Of a stretch of DNA of 64,000 bases, positions 27,329 through 36,508 are shown one piece after another. Numbering within the stretch: the first letter of the stretch is position 1; the number at the start of each line of letters is the position of its first letter. This stretch comes from an uncultured beta proteobacterium (GTDB lineage Bacteria; Pseudomonadota; Gammaproteobacteria; Burkholderiales; Burkholderiaceae_C): the NCBI GenBank assembly GCA_903853895.1, contig CAINUX010000184.1:1-64000 (forward strand), given 5' to 3'. The notes under the pieces were generated by a model. That model worked only from the letters and a program-made list of their open reading frames with translations. It made no database searches and had not been told where the DNA came from. Position numbers and translations under genes: made by a program.

Positions 27329-30238
27329 TCAAGCAGCTTGAGCCGCCGCAGGCAAGAGCTTTTCAATGGCGTCAATGTCCACGTCGTCAATTTGAGCAAG
27401 CTGCATATATTTATCGGCAAATTCCCGCCACACCCCGCTGTGCAGGAAATAGCGAAAGAGGTCTGCATCAATGTGCTGGTCCTTGGCCATGAAGGCCATG
27501 ATGCGCAGGGACTCGGTCAGGGTCTTGGCGGCCTTGTAGGGCCGGTCCGCCGCCGTCAAGGCCTCAAAGATGTCGGCCAGCGCCATGACCCGGTCAACCA
27601 CGGTGAGTTGGTCGGCGCCCAACTTGCGCGGATAGCCTTTGCCGTCCATTTTTTCGTGGTGGGTGGCGGCAATATCGGGCACGCGGGCCAGGTGGGCGGG
27701 CCACGGCAGCCGGCGCAGCATGATCAGGGTTTGCACGATGTGGTCGTTGATCTTGAAGCGGTCTTCTTCGGTGAGCGTTCCGCGCCGCACGGACAGGTTG
27801 TAGAGCTCGCCCAGATGCTGCTCATTGCGGGGCAGCGGCATATCAAAGCCGTAGAGGTTGTTGGGGTCGCCTTTCTCCACCGGCGGGCGGCGCATGCCCC
27901 AGGGCACTACGTGGTCGGGGCGGTCGGCCAGCAAAGCTTCCTGCACCGGCAAGGTTCGTGCCTGGGGTGCTGCGGCGGTGATGCGCATGAGCTCTTGCGC
28001 CGACAGGCCCAGCCGGTTGTCAAAGTGGCGTGTCCACGGCGTTTGCGCCAGCGCGCCCAGGCGGGCCACGTCGGCCTCGGCCATGGACTCTGCGCCGACG
28101 TTGCAGCGCGCGACAAAGGCAAAGTCGTCCTGCAATTGCGCGCAGCGCGCATCCAGTGCGGCCTGCAGAGCGGCGCGGTCGCCGCCCACTGTTCCCCCTT
28201 CAGCCACGCCCTGCCAGAACGCCAGTTCGGCATCGCGCAGCAGCACTTCAAAGCGCATGCGCACCTCATGGATGCGGTTGTAGATGGTCTCCAGCTTGGT
28301 GGCCTTGTCGATGATGTGCTCGGGGCTGGTCACCTTGCCGCAATCGTGCAGCCAGGCGCCGAGGTGGAACTCATAGCGTTCGTCGTCCGTCATGGCAAAG
28401 GTGGCATAGGGGCCTGTGGTGTCGGCGGCCATGCGGTCCACCACCATGGCCGCGAGTTGGGGCACGCGCTCGCAGTGGCCACCGGTGTAGGGGCTCTTGG
28501 CGTCGATGGCATCGGCCATGAGCTTGATCACCGCGTCGAGCAGGGCCTTTTGCGCCTCAATCAGTTGACGGGTTTCGATGGAGACGGCCAGCATGCCCGA
28601 GAGCTTGGTCACAAACTCAATGAATGAAGCCTCGGCATGCCCTTCGTCACTGGCGTACTGCAGCACCAAAAGGCCCTCAACCCTGCCGCTGCGCCCCCGC
28701 AGCTCGACCTGCAACTCGGTAACGCCTGGCACCACTTCCTCGCGCGTGCCCGATGGCGTGGGCAACGGGGTGTAGTGGATGCGCTGGGCATCGCGGTGGA
28801 CGAGCGTGCCATCGGCGGCGGCTTGCTGCATGGCGCCATCCGCACCGTCGCTCAGGTACACCACGCCGCCGACGCAGCGCGTGGCGCCAATCATTTGGTG
28901 CAGGACCTGGGACAGCATGCGTTCGACCTGGGGCTCGCGGGCCATGTTCTGACTGATGTCCAGAAAGGTCTCGATGGTCTGGCCCATGTCGGTCATGACA
29001 GCGGAGAGGTTGTTGACCTCTCGCACAAAGCTGGCGCGCGCCGGTACCCGGTGGAAGTCAAACTGGCTCATGCGCTTGGCCAGCTCGCTGAGCCGGTCCA
29101 GGCTGCGCCCGATAGATGCACCCGCCAACCAGCCCACAGGCATCAGCAGCAGCGCCATGCCAACAATCAGGGCCACCAGGCGCAGCGCCTTGGCCTTGAG
29201 GTCGCCCAGCAGGTCATCACTGGGGGCGGCGACCAGCAGGTGCATGCCCTCTGCCGACCACACGTTGAACGGCAGCGTGACGCCCAGCCATTCGACACCC
29301 TCCACGTCATAGGACATGACCTTGCCATGTGGCAGATCCATGGCATGCAGCGCCGTGAGGCTGGGAACGCCCAGATCTGCCAGGGGCTTGAAGTCGAACC
29401 GGTCTTCACTTCGCACCAGTACCCGGCTCATATCCGGATACGCCAGCACCTGGCTCTTGGCGTTGACCAGCGCCAGCTGCGCGTTGGGGCTGGTGCGCAT
29501 GTCAGACAAGCTGGCGGCCAGGTCGTTCAGCACCACGTCGATGCCGAAAATGGCCTTGCCGTCGGCACTGGCCTGGCTCAGCGTTATGCCGACCTGGCGG
29601 GTCGTGAAGAAGATATAGGGGTCTGTAAAGACCGGGTCCACACTGTTGGTGGCCGCCTTGAACCAGGCACGGGTGCGCGGGTCGAACTGGTAGCCGGGCT
29701 CGCTGCGCCTCTCCAGCAGGCGCTTGCTGGTGTCAAAGAACAGGTATTCGCCTTGGGGTTTGCCACCAACCCGCTCGACCGACTGCACCATGAAGTTGGC
29801 CTTGGGGGGCGCCGCAAACCGCTCCCGCAGCGCCGGCAAGTCCAGGGGACGAATCAGGAAGAAGGCGCCATCGGCGTAACCGACATAGACCGCGGAAATC
29901 AGGCCGTTGGCCACCAACGCATCCGAGAGGATGGCGATGCCCCGCAAACGCTCCTGCGTGGTTGTGGCATCCACCAGGGCGGTGGAGGAGAGCAGTCGCA
30001 AGGTGGCTTGCGCGGGCTCCAGCATGCGATGGGACTTCTCGGTGATGAGCAGCCCCGCGTCGCGCGCCGATCGGGCGGCGGCGTCCACCAGCGACTGCCT
30101 GGCCCCGATCCATCCCAGGCTGATGATGCACAGGGCCAGAATGACCATGGCCATCACCACGACCGATGCGATGGTCAGCTTGATGGACCAGCCCCGCCGG
30201 GGCGGGGTGATGGATGGCGCGGGCGCTAAAGTCTGCAT
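27329..30238 (-). CDS. Membrane sensor protein with HD-GYP-type phosphohydrolase domain
   Basis: N-terminal TM plus large extracytoplasmic sensor region, HAMP/GAF-like segments, LGAWLHDCGKVTSPEHIIDKATKLE and HHEKMDGKGYPRKLGADQLTVVDRVMALADIFEALTAADRPYK. Confidence 0.85.
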   Translation of the reverse strand: MQTLAPAPSITPPRRGWSIKLTIASVVVMAMVILALCIISLGWIGARQSLVDAAARSARDAGLLITEKSHRMLEPAQATLRLLSSTALVDATTTQERLRGIAILSDALVANGLISAVYVGYADGAFFLIRPLDLPALRERFAAPPKANFMVQSVERVGGKPQGEYLFFDTSKRLLERRSEPGYQFDPRTRAWFKAATNSVDPVFTDPYIFFTTRQVGITLSQASADGKAIFGIDVVLNDLAASLSDMRTSPNAQLALVNAKSQVLAYPDMSRVLVRSEDRFDFKPLADLGVPSLTALHAMDLPHGKVMSYDVEGVEWLGVTLPFNVWSAEGMHLLVAAPSDDLLGDLKAKALRLVALIVGMALLLMPVGWLAGASIGRSLDRLSELAKRMSQFDFHRVPARASFVREVNNLSAVMTDMGQTIETFLDISQNMAREPQVERMLSQVLHQMIGATRCVGGVVYLSDGADGAMQQAAADGTLVHRDAQRIHYTPLPTPSGTREEVVPGVTELQVELRGRSGRVEGLLVLQYASDEGHAEASFIEFVTKLSGMLAVSIETRQLIEAQKALLDAVIKLMADAIDAKSPYTGGHCERVPQLAAMVVDRMAADTTGPYATFAMTDDERYEFHLGAWLHDCGKVTSPEHIIDKATKLETIYNRIHEVRMRFEVLLRDAELAFWQGVAEGGTVGGDRAALQAALDARCAQLQDDFAFVARCNVGAESMAEADVARLGALAQTPWTRHFDNRLGLSAQELMRITAAAPQARTLPVQEALLADRPDHVVPWGMRRPPVEKGDPNNLYGFDMPLPRNEQHLGELYNLSVRRGTLTEEDRFKINDHIVQTLIMLRRLPWPAHLARVPDIAATHHEKMDGKGYPRKLGADQLTVVDRVMALADIFEALTAADRPYKAAKTLTESLRIMAFMAKDQHIDADLFRYFLHSGVWREFADKYMQLAQIDDVDIDAIEKLLPAAAQAA

Positions 30239-30342
30239 GGCGGCTTGCTCCCTGGAGTCATTCCAGACGCACAGCTTAGCCCAATTCGCTTCACGTTCCG
30301 TGGCCCAGCTACCGGGGTGACCGCCGCCGATAATCGGGCTTC

Positions 30343-31110
30343 ATGCCCCAAGCACCCCACACACCCCATGCGCCTCACGCCGTCTCCCTCCTCCGCACCG
30401 AGCGATTGGCCCGAAGCGCCAAGCCGTTTCGCGCCCGTGGCGGTCCGCGCGGGGAGCGCTGCGCGGGATGCCGCCTGGTGCTGAGCCATTGCATGTGTGC
30501 GGTACGCCCGGTGGTGGCAACAAATGCGGGGGTGTGCCTGCTGATGGCCGACATCGAGCCGCTCAAGCCCAGCAACACGGGCTGGCTGATTGCCGATGTA
30601 GTGGCCGACACGTTTGCCTTTGGCTGGGCCCGCACCGCGGTGGACCCCGCGCTGCTGGCCCTGCTGGCCGATCCGCAGAGGCAACCGTATGTGGTATTTC
30701 CGGGCGAGTTTGTGGCACCCGAGCGCGTAGTGACGGATGTGCAGCCGGTGCCCGGCAAGCGCCCACTCTTTGTGCTGCTGGACGCCACCTGGCCCGAGGC
30801 GCGCAAAATGTTCCGCAAGAGCCCGTATCTGGACCACCTGCCGGTGCTGAGCCTGGCCTCAGAGCAGATATCGCGTTACCAGCTGCGCCGCTCCCGGCGC
30901 GATGACCACTTTTGCACGTCCGAGGTGGCGGCGTTGTGCCTGGACCTGGCCGGTGAACCGCTGCCAGCGCAGACGCTGGAGGCGTATCTGGATGTGTTCA
31001 CCCACCACTACCTGCAGGCCAAGAACCAGCTGCCGGTGCAGTGGGACGATGCGGCACACGCGCGCCTGTGTGGTTTGCGCCTGGCGCTTCCAGTTAACGA
31101 AGGAGCATGA
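30343..31110 (+). CDS. DTW domain protein (tRNA-uridine aminocarboxypropyltransferase family)
   Basis: RCAGCRLVLSHCMCA; FVLLDATWPEARKMFRKSPYL. Confidence 0.82.
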   Translation: MPQAPHTPHAPHAVSLLRTERLARSAKPFRARGGPRGERCAGCRLVLSHCMCAVRPVVATNAGVCLLMADIEPLKPSNTGWLIADVVADTFAFGWARTAVDPALLALLADPQRQPYVVFPGEFVAPERVVTDVQPVPGKRPLFVLLDATWPEARKMFRKSPYLDHLPVLSLASEQISRYQLRRSRRDDHFCTSEVAALCLDLAGEPLPAQTLEAYLDVFTHHYLQAKNQLPVQWDDAAHARLCGLRLALPVNEGA

Positions 31111-31719
31111 GTGAAATCTGCGGATAAGAATCTGTTTGACGAGGCGTACTACCAGCGCTACTACTTCAACAAGAAGACCAGTGTGGTCGACCCCGAGCAT
31201 GTGGAGCGGCTGGGCGCGTTTGTCTGCAGCTACCTGCAGTTCATCCGGGTGCCGGTGCGGCGCGTGCTGGATGTGGGCTGCGGCATTGGGCTGTGGCGCG
31301 ATGTGGTCAAGCGGCACTACCCGCACGCGCAGTTCCACGGCGTGGAGTTCAGCGAGTATTTGTGTGGGCGCTTTGGCTGGGAACGCGGCTCGGTGGTCGA
31401 CTACCACGCCAGCGCCCCATATGACCTGGTGATCTGCCAGGGCGTGCTGCCCTACCTGAGCGCAGCAGACGCCAAGCTCGCCATGCACAACCTGGCACGC
31501 TTGAGCTGCGGCGCGCTGTACGTGGAGGCCGTGGCGCGCGAGGACTGGGAGCAAGACATCGTAGACGACACGCTGACCGACCCCCGGCTGTTCAAACACC
31601 GCGCCCAGCTCTACCGGCAGGGCCTGGCGGAAGGCTTTACTGAGCTGGGCGGCGGCGTGTGGCTAAGCCGGCAGGCGGACCTGCCGGTGTTTGCGCTGGA
31701 ACGGGCAAGCGATCGCTAG
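31111..31719 (+). CDS. Class I SAM-dependent methyltransferase
   Basis: RRVLDVGCGIGLWRDVV motif I; GTG start after AGGAG. Confidence 0.8.
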   Translation: MKSADKNLFDEAYYQRYYFNKKTSVVDPEHVERLGAFVCSYLQFIRVPVRRVLDVGCGIGLWRDVVKRHYPHAQFHGVEFSEYLCGRFGWERGSVVDYHASAPYDLVICQGVLPYLSAADAKLAMHNLARLSCGALYVEAVAREDWEQDIVDDTLTDPRLFKHRAQLYRQGLAEGFTELGGGVWLSRQADLPVFALERASDR

Positions 31720-31722
31720 ACC

Positions 31723-32823
31723 CTAAGCGGCCGCCACCGCGTAGTCCGTATAGCCCTTGGCACCCGGTGTAAAGAAGGTTCCCATATCGGGTGCGGCCAA
31801 GGGTTGGCCCTTTTGCATGCGTTGCACCAGATCCGGGTTGGCGATGAAAGCGCGGCCGATTCCGACCAAGTCCACCAGGCCATCGTTCACCGCCTGTTCA
31901 CCAGAAGCCTGGTCAAAACTGCCGCCAATGAAGAAGGTGCGCGGCCACGCCTTGCGCAGCGCCTGCTTGAACGCCATCGGCACCACGGGCGCACCCATGG
32001 CGGCGTGGTCCACGATGTGCACATAGGTCAGCCCTGCCTCGGCCAGCAAGGGCAGCAGCTTGAAATAAGTTTCTTCCAGCTCGGGGTAAGCCACCATGCC
32101 GGAGTTGGTGCCGAAGGGCGACAGGCGAATGCCGAGCTTGTCGCCGCCAATGGCGGCAGCGGTTTCGCGCGCCACGTCCACTACAAATTTGATGCGCTTT
32201 TCGACACTGCCACCCCATGCGTCGGTGCGCTGGTTGGTCGTGGGGCTGAGGAACTGTTCCAGCAGATATCCGTTTGCGCCGTGCAGTTCGACACCGTCAA
32301 AACCGGCGGCAATGGCGTTCTTGGCGGCCTGCACAAACTCGGCCTTGGCCTGCGTGATGTCCGCATCAAGCATCTCCTGGGGCACCGGGTAGTTTTGCAT
32401 ACCCAGGGAGTCGGTGTACATCTTCTCAGCCAGAGCCACAGCGCTCGGGGCTACAACCTTGGCGTCAGCCGCCATATTGGCCGGGTGGCTGACGCGCCCG
32501 GTGTGCATCAGCTGCGCGAAGATCTTGCCGCCCTTGGCATGCACGGCGTTCACCACCGGCTTCCAGGCCTGCACCTGCGCATCGCTCCACAGGCCGGGAA
32601 TGCGGGCATAGCCCTTGCCGTTGGCCGAAGGCGCAATGCCTTCCGACACGATCAAGCCCGCCGTGGCGCGCTGTCCGTAGTACTCGGCCATCGGATCCTG
32701 CGGCGTACCGGTCGCGTCTGCGCGGCAGCGTGTCATGGGGTTCATGACCAGGCGATTGGCAAGCAGGATATTGCCCATGTTGTAGGGTTGAAAGAGTGCA
32801 CTGGTGGTGGTCGTGTTGCTCAA
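31723..32823 (-). CDS. Old yellow enzyme family alkene reductase
   Basis: LANRLVMNPMTRCRA, GFDGVELHGANGYLLEQFLSPTTNQRTDAWGGS. Confidence 0.9.
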   Translation of the reverse strand: MSNTTTTSALFQPYNMGNILLANRLVMNPMTRCRADATGTPQDPMAEYYGQRATAGLIVSEGIAPSANGKGYARIPGLWSDAQVQAWKPVVNAVHAKGGKIFAQLMHTGRVSHPANMAADAKVVAPSAVALAEKMYTDSLGMQNYPVPQEMLDADITQAKAEFVQAAKNAIAAGFDGVELHGANGYLLEQFLSPTTNQRTDAWGGSVEKRIKFVVDVARETAAAIGGDKLGIRLSPFGTNSGMVAYPELEETYFKLLPLLAEAGLTYVHIVDHAAMGAPVVPMAFKQALRKAWPRTFFIGGSFDQASGEQAVNDGLVDLVGIGRAFIANPDLVQRMQKGQPLAAPDMGTFFTPGAKGYTDYAVAAA

Positions 32824-32932
32824 GGAAGGCTCCGATTTCTGGGTTGGTGAAAGTTAAGGGCAGGTTGTGCTGAGGTGACCAATTGCAAGGCCGTCAGACT
32901 GTGTGGGTGCGGGTCATTTGTGATGAAGGTCG

Positions 32933-33784
32933 TTAGAGCCTGCCCTGCTGGCGCAGCAGTTGCGCCCGCTCACGGATGCCGGCCTGACCCTGGCGCAGGG
33001 TTTCGGCACTGGTGTGCACCGAGTACGGCCCCATGAACAAGTCATGCGGATGCTGCACGCCTGAGCCGAGTACAAAGGCGGTGTCAGTCTGCGCTTCAAA
33101 GGTGATGGCGCTGCCGGATGCGTCAAACGCGACCAATTCACCCGTGGTAAGTGCTGTGGGTGCCGTCAATGCGCCCTCGCCCACGGCCACCCAGGCCACG
33201 GTGTGGCCCCTCGGTGGTTCAAAACGCCAAGTCTGGCCAGCCTTCAGGTGCACGCCCAAATAGGTCATATCGGACGGCGCCGGTATCGGGCTGGTCTGGC
33301 CGCCGTAGCTGCCCAGCAGCACACGCGCAGGGCCAACCTGGGGCACGCGCTCAGGCCCCAGATAGATGCTGTGCGCCGTGGCCAGCTCCAGCTTGGGCGG
33401 CATTGCCACCCAGAGCTGAAAGCCCAGCACGCGCTCAGTATTGATGGGCGAGCCCGTGTGCCAGACGCCACCGCCGGCCATCATCCACTCCACGCCACCG
33501 GTGGGCAGCGTGCCGCGCGCGCCGTCTTCGCCCGTGGTGTCCTCGTAGCCAGCCTGTCCATGGATCAGGTAGGTGAGCGTGGCAATGCCGGAGTGCGGAT
33601 GCATACCGAACTGCGGCGGCTGGCCGCCAGCCGGCGCTTCAAAACGGTCCAGAAAAATAAACGGCTTGAGCACCTGACCCAGGTCCGACGGACTGACCAG
33701 TCGGGTGATGGGGCCGTGGCTGCTGCCACGGGTGCGGTGGAGGGGTGTGCGTAAATGCATGGTGTAGATAGCGTAAGGGCGCAA
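32933..33784 (-). CDS. Pirin family protein
   Basis: GMHPHSGIATLTYLIHGQ; GGVEWMMAGGGVWHTG. Confidence 0.88.
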   Translation of the reverse strand: MRPYAIYTMHLRTPLHRTRGSSHGPITRLVSPSDLGQVLKPFIFLDRFEAPAGGQPPQFGMHPHSGIATLTYLIHGQAGYEDTTGEDGARGTLPTGGVEWMMAGGGVWHTGSPINTERVLGFQLWVAMPPKLELATAHSIYLGPERVPQVGPARVLLGSYGGQTSPIPAPSDMTYLGVHLKAGQTWRFEPPRGHTVAWVAVGEGALTAPTALTTGELVAFDASGSAITFEAQTDTAFVLGSGVQHPHDLFMGPYSVHTSAETLRQGQAGIRERAQLLRQQGRL

Positions 33785-33845
33785 GCATTACTTGAGTAGA
33801 TGCCACAATTGGCATTCACCATGCCGTTTTTGTTAGGTTTCACCG

Positions 33846-33917
33846 CCGGGCCGCCCCAAGGTGAAACAGCCCCCGTGGGGGGCAGGGAGCGACACGAAGT
33901 GGGCGACCGTGGGGGCC
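33846..33917. repeat. GC-rich intergenic repeat-like element with hairpin
   Basis: gggccgccccaaggtgaaacagcccccgtggggggcagggagcgacacgaagtgggcgaccgtggggg; stem CCCCC..GGGGG; resembles a repeat style I associate with Comamonadaceae; only one copy recognised here. Confidence 0.45.
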
Positions 33918-33926
33918 AGAAATACC

Positions 33927-34862
33927 ATGCTAGACCTGAACCGGATGGCCTTGTTCGTGCAGGTGGTGCAAGCGGGCAGCTTCGCCGAGGCATCCCGACG
34001 CCTGGCCATGCCTCCCACCACGCTGAGCCGCCAGGTGGCGCAGCTGGAAGACGCGTTGCAGGCCCGCTTACTGCAGCGCACCACGCGCAAGCTGACGCTG
34101 ACCGACGCCGGCCGCACACTGTTTGACCAGTGCGCCGCGCAGATTGACGCGCTGAACAACGCGGCCAGCCAACTGGCGGGTGAGAGCCAGGCACCCACGG
34201 GCAGCATTCGCGTGGCGGCGTCGGCCGGCTTTTTTGAGTTCTTCCAGATGGAGTGGATCGCCGAGTTTTTGGACCGCTTCCCCCGCGTGCAGCTGGAGTT
34301 TGTGCTGGCCGATGCCATGGCCGATTTCATTGGCGAAGGAATAGATGTGGCGTTTCGCGGCAGCCCGGAGTTGCCCGACTCCAGCCTGGTGGCGCGCAAG
34401 GTGGCCAGCGGCTACCTGGCCCTGGCGGCCAGCCCGGCCTACCTGGCGGCACGCGGCACGCCGCGCACGGTGCAAGACCTGGCCGCCCATGACTGCATTC
34501 GCGCGGTCGGCCAGGCCGGCCCCACCACGTGGCGACTCAACGGCCCCGATGGCGCCACGCAGATCGCGGTCAACGGGCGCTTCAGCGCCAATTCCGGCCC
34601 GGCGCAGAAGAAGGCAGCCATCGGCGGCCTGGGCATTTGCCTGCTGCCCATCAGCTCGCTGCAGCAGAGCTTTCTCGCCGGCGAACTGGTAGAGGTGTTG
34701 CCCGGCGTGGCCAGCAGCGTGGGCAATATGTATGTGGTCTACCCCAGCCGCCGCCACGTGCCGCGCGCAGTGACGGCGTTTGTAGAGATGACGGTGCAGC
34801 GGCTGGCACCGTTGATCCAGTCACCGGCCACCCCTATCACACCAGACGCTCCATGCGGATAG
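33927..34862 (+). CDS. LysR family transcriptional regulator
   Basis: MLDLNRMALFVQVVQAGSFAEASRRLAMPPTTLSRQVAQLEDALQARLLQRTTRKL. Confidence 0.9.
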   Translation: MLDLNRMALFVQVVQAGSFAEASRRLAMPPTTLSRQVAQLEDALQARLLQRTTRKLTLTDAGRTLFDQCAAQIDALNNAASQLAGESQAPTGSIRVAASAGFFEFFQMEWIAEFLDRFPRVQLEFVLADAMADFIGEGIDVAFRGSPELPDSSLVARKVASGYLALAASPAYLAARGTPRTVQDLAAHDCIRAVGQAGPTTWRLNGPDGATQIAVNGRFSANSGPAQKKAAIGGLGICLLPISSLQQSFLAGELVEVLPGVASSVGNMYVVYPSRRHVPRAVTAFVEMTVQRLAPLIQSPATPITPDAPCG

Positions 34863-36213
34863 ACCTCACAAACCCCATGACGGTGGGCAGGGCCTCCAGC
34901 CCGGCAATCGCCCCGCGCAGCACGCGCAGCTGCGTGAAGTCCGTCAGCACGACCACGGCGTTCAACTGTGCATCATCAGGATGCTCCAGCACTTCCAGTT
35001 GCTGCACGCGCACATCCGCCTGCGCCAGATGGCCCAGGATTTTGGGCAGGGTGCGTGACAGGCTGGCCACATCCAGGCGCAGGTAGTAGGCCGTCTCCAC
35101 GTCATCGATAGCCGCCACCGGCAACTCGACGATGGCATGGTGCTGAAACGCAAGCGACGGCACGCGGTGCCGTTGCACCAAGCTGCTGGAGCGGGCCAGG
35201 TCCACGAGGTCGGCAATGACGGCGGAGGCCGTCTGCTCGGAGCCGGCACCGGCGCCGTAGTACATGGTCACGCCGGCGGCATCGCTCTTCACCATCACGG
35301 CGTTCATGGAGCCGTGGACCTGGGCCAGCAAATGCTCTGCCGCCACCAGGGTGGGGTGCACGCGCAGCTCCAGCCCCTGCGGGTTGCGCCTGGCAATGCC
35401 CAGCAGCTTGACGCGGTAACCCAGGCGCTCGGCAAAGGCCACATCGGCCGCATCCAATTGCGTGATGCCCTCCACGTGCACCTTGTCGAACTGGATGGGC
35501 ACGCCAAAGGCGTTGGAGGCCAGCAGCGTCAGCTTGTGCGCGGCGTCCACGCCCTCCACGTCGAACGCGGGGTCAGCCTCGGCATACCCTTTGGCCTGCG
35601 CATCAGCCAGCGCATCCGCAAAGCTGACCCCCTTGTCCTTCATTTCGGACAGGATGTAGTTGGTCGTGCCGTTGATGATGCCCGCGATCCACTCGATGTG
35701 GTTCGCCGTCAGCCCCTCGCGCAGCGCCTTGATGATGGGGATGCTCACGGCCACCGCGCCTTCGTAGGCCACGACCACGCCTTGGGCCTGGGCGGCGGCA
35801 AAAATTTCGGTGCCGTGCACGGCCAGAAGGGCCTTGTTGGCGGTGACCACGTGTTTGCCATTGGCAATGGCCTGCAGCACCAGATCGCGTGCGATGGTGG
35901 TGCCGCCGATCACCTCAACCACGACGTCGATGCCCGGATGGTTGACCACCAGAAACGGGTCGTCAACGAGCTCCACATCATCGTCCACCAGGCTGGCCGC
36001 GCGCGCCAGGTTGCGCACCGCGACCATCGCAATCTCCATGCGTCTGCCGGTGCGGGCCTCAATCACCTCGGCGTTGCGTTGCAACACGGTGTAGGTGCCC
36101 ATACCCACGGTGCCCAGGCCCAGCATGCCAATGCGCAGGGGCGCAAGGGCGTGCAGGGGCATCGCATGGGCATGGCGATTGACAGCAAAGCTGGCGTGAT
36201 GATCTTGGTACAT
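34837..36213 (-). CDS. hom: Homoserine dehydrogenase
   Basis: GMLGLGTVGMGTYTVL; GIINGTTNYILSEM; EADPAFDVEGVDAAHKLTLLA; GGAGAGSEQTASAVIADL-like block; ACT-like C-terminus. Confidence 0.92.
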   Translation of the reverse strand: MYQDHHASFAVNRHAHAMPLHALAPLRIGMLGLGTVGMGTYTVLQRNAEVIEARTGRRMEIAMVAVRNLARAASLVDDDVELVDDPFLVVNHPGIDVVVEVIGGTTIARDLVLQAIANGKHVVTANKALLAVHGTEIFAAAQAQGVVVAYEGAVAVSIPIIKALREGLTANHIEWIAGIINGTTNYILSEMKDKGVSFADALADAQAKGYAEADPAFDVEGVDAAHKLTLLASNAFGVPIQFDKVHVEGITQLDAADVAFAERLGYRVKLLGIARRNPQGLELRVHPTLVAAEHLLAQVHGSMNAVMVKSDAAGVTMYYGAGAGSEQTASAVIADLVDLARSSSLVQRHRVPSLAFQHHAIVELPVAAIDDVETAYYLRLDVASLSRTLPKILGHLAQADVRVQQLEVLEHPDDAQLNAVVVLTDFTQLRVLRGAIAGLEALPTVMGFVRSIRMERLV

Positions 36214-36245
36214 AAGAAAACTCTCTCCGACGAACAGTTGCTAAC

Positions 36246-36331
36246 CCAGCTGCCTGTGCTGGGTATGTTCTATGGGGGAGAGACACCAGTAGGCAGCCGG
36301 AACGGCCACCTGAACGACGCTCAGGCGGCCG
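36246..36331 (-). promoter_or_regulatory. Paired stem-loops in hom leader (candidate attenuator structure)
   Basis: CGGCCACCTGA/TCAGGCGGCCG (36303-36331) and CCAGCTGCCT (246-255)/AGGCAGCCGG (291-300), each pairing with G-U wobbles in minus-strand RNA. Confidence 0.55.
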
Positions 36332-36455
36332 TGTTCATAATGGTGGTAATCATGTTGTGGGCGTCCATGGCCCTCGTGATTGCAGCAATCACGGGTGCCC
36401 CGCCACACACCGTTTGCACGGTGTTGATGGGGTTAGGCTTGGAACGGCACAACAT
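36321..36455 (-). CDS. Candidate leader peptide upstream of hom
   Basis: Minus-strand ORF MLCRSKPNPINTVQTVCGGAPVIAAITRAMDAHNMITTIMNTAA*; TATACT box at 36463-36468 just upstream; Ile/Thr/Met/Asn run near the stop. Confidence 0.6.
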   Translation of the reverse strand: MLCRSKPNPINTVQTVCGGAPVIAAITRAMDAHNMITTIMNTAA

Positions 36456-36508
36456 GGGTTTGAGTATAACACGCCCGTTTGGCGCAACAGGTCGGGCGAA
36501 CTGAGTGG

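Noticed and set aside
28637-30229. 530-aa plus-strand ORF antisense to the HD-GYP gene
   Set aside because: Same shadow-ORF pattern; no motif, coding strand well supported.
36303-36331. Canonical Rho-independent terminator in the hom leader
   Set aside because: Strong stem, but no downstream U-run on the minus-strand transcript; reported only as a structured leader element.
35137-36504. 455-aa plus-strand ORF antisense to hom
   Set aside because: Shadow ORF; homoserine dehydrogenase on the other strand is unambiguous.
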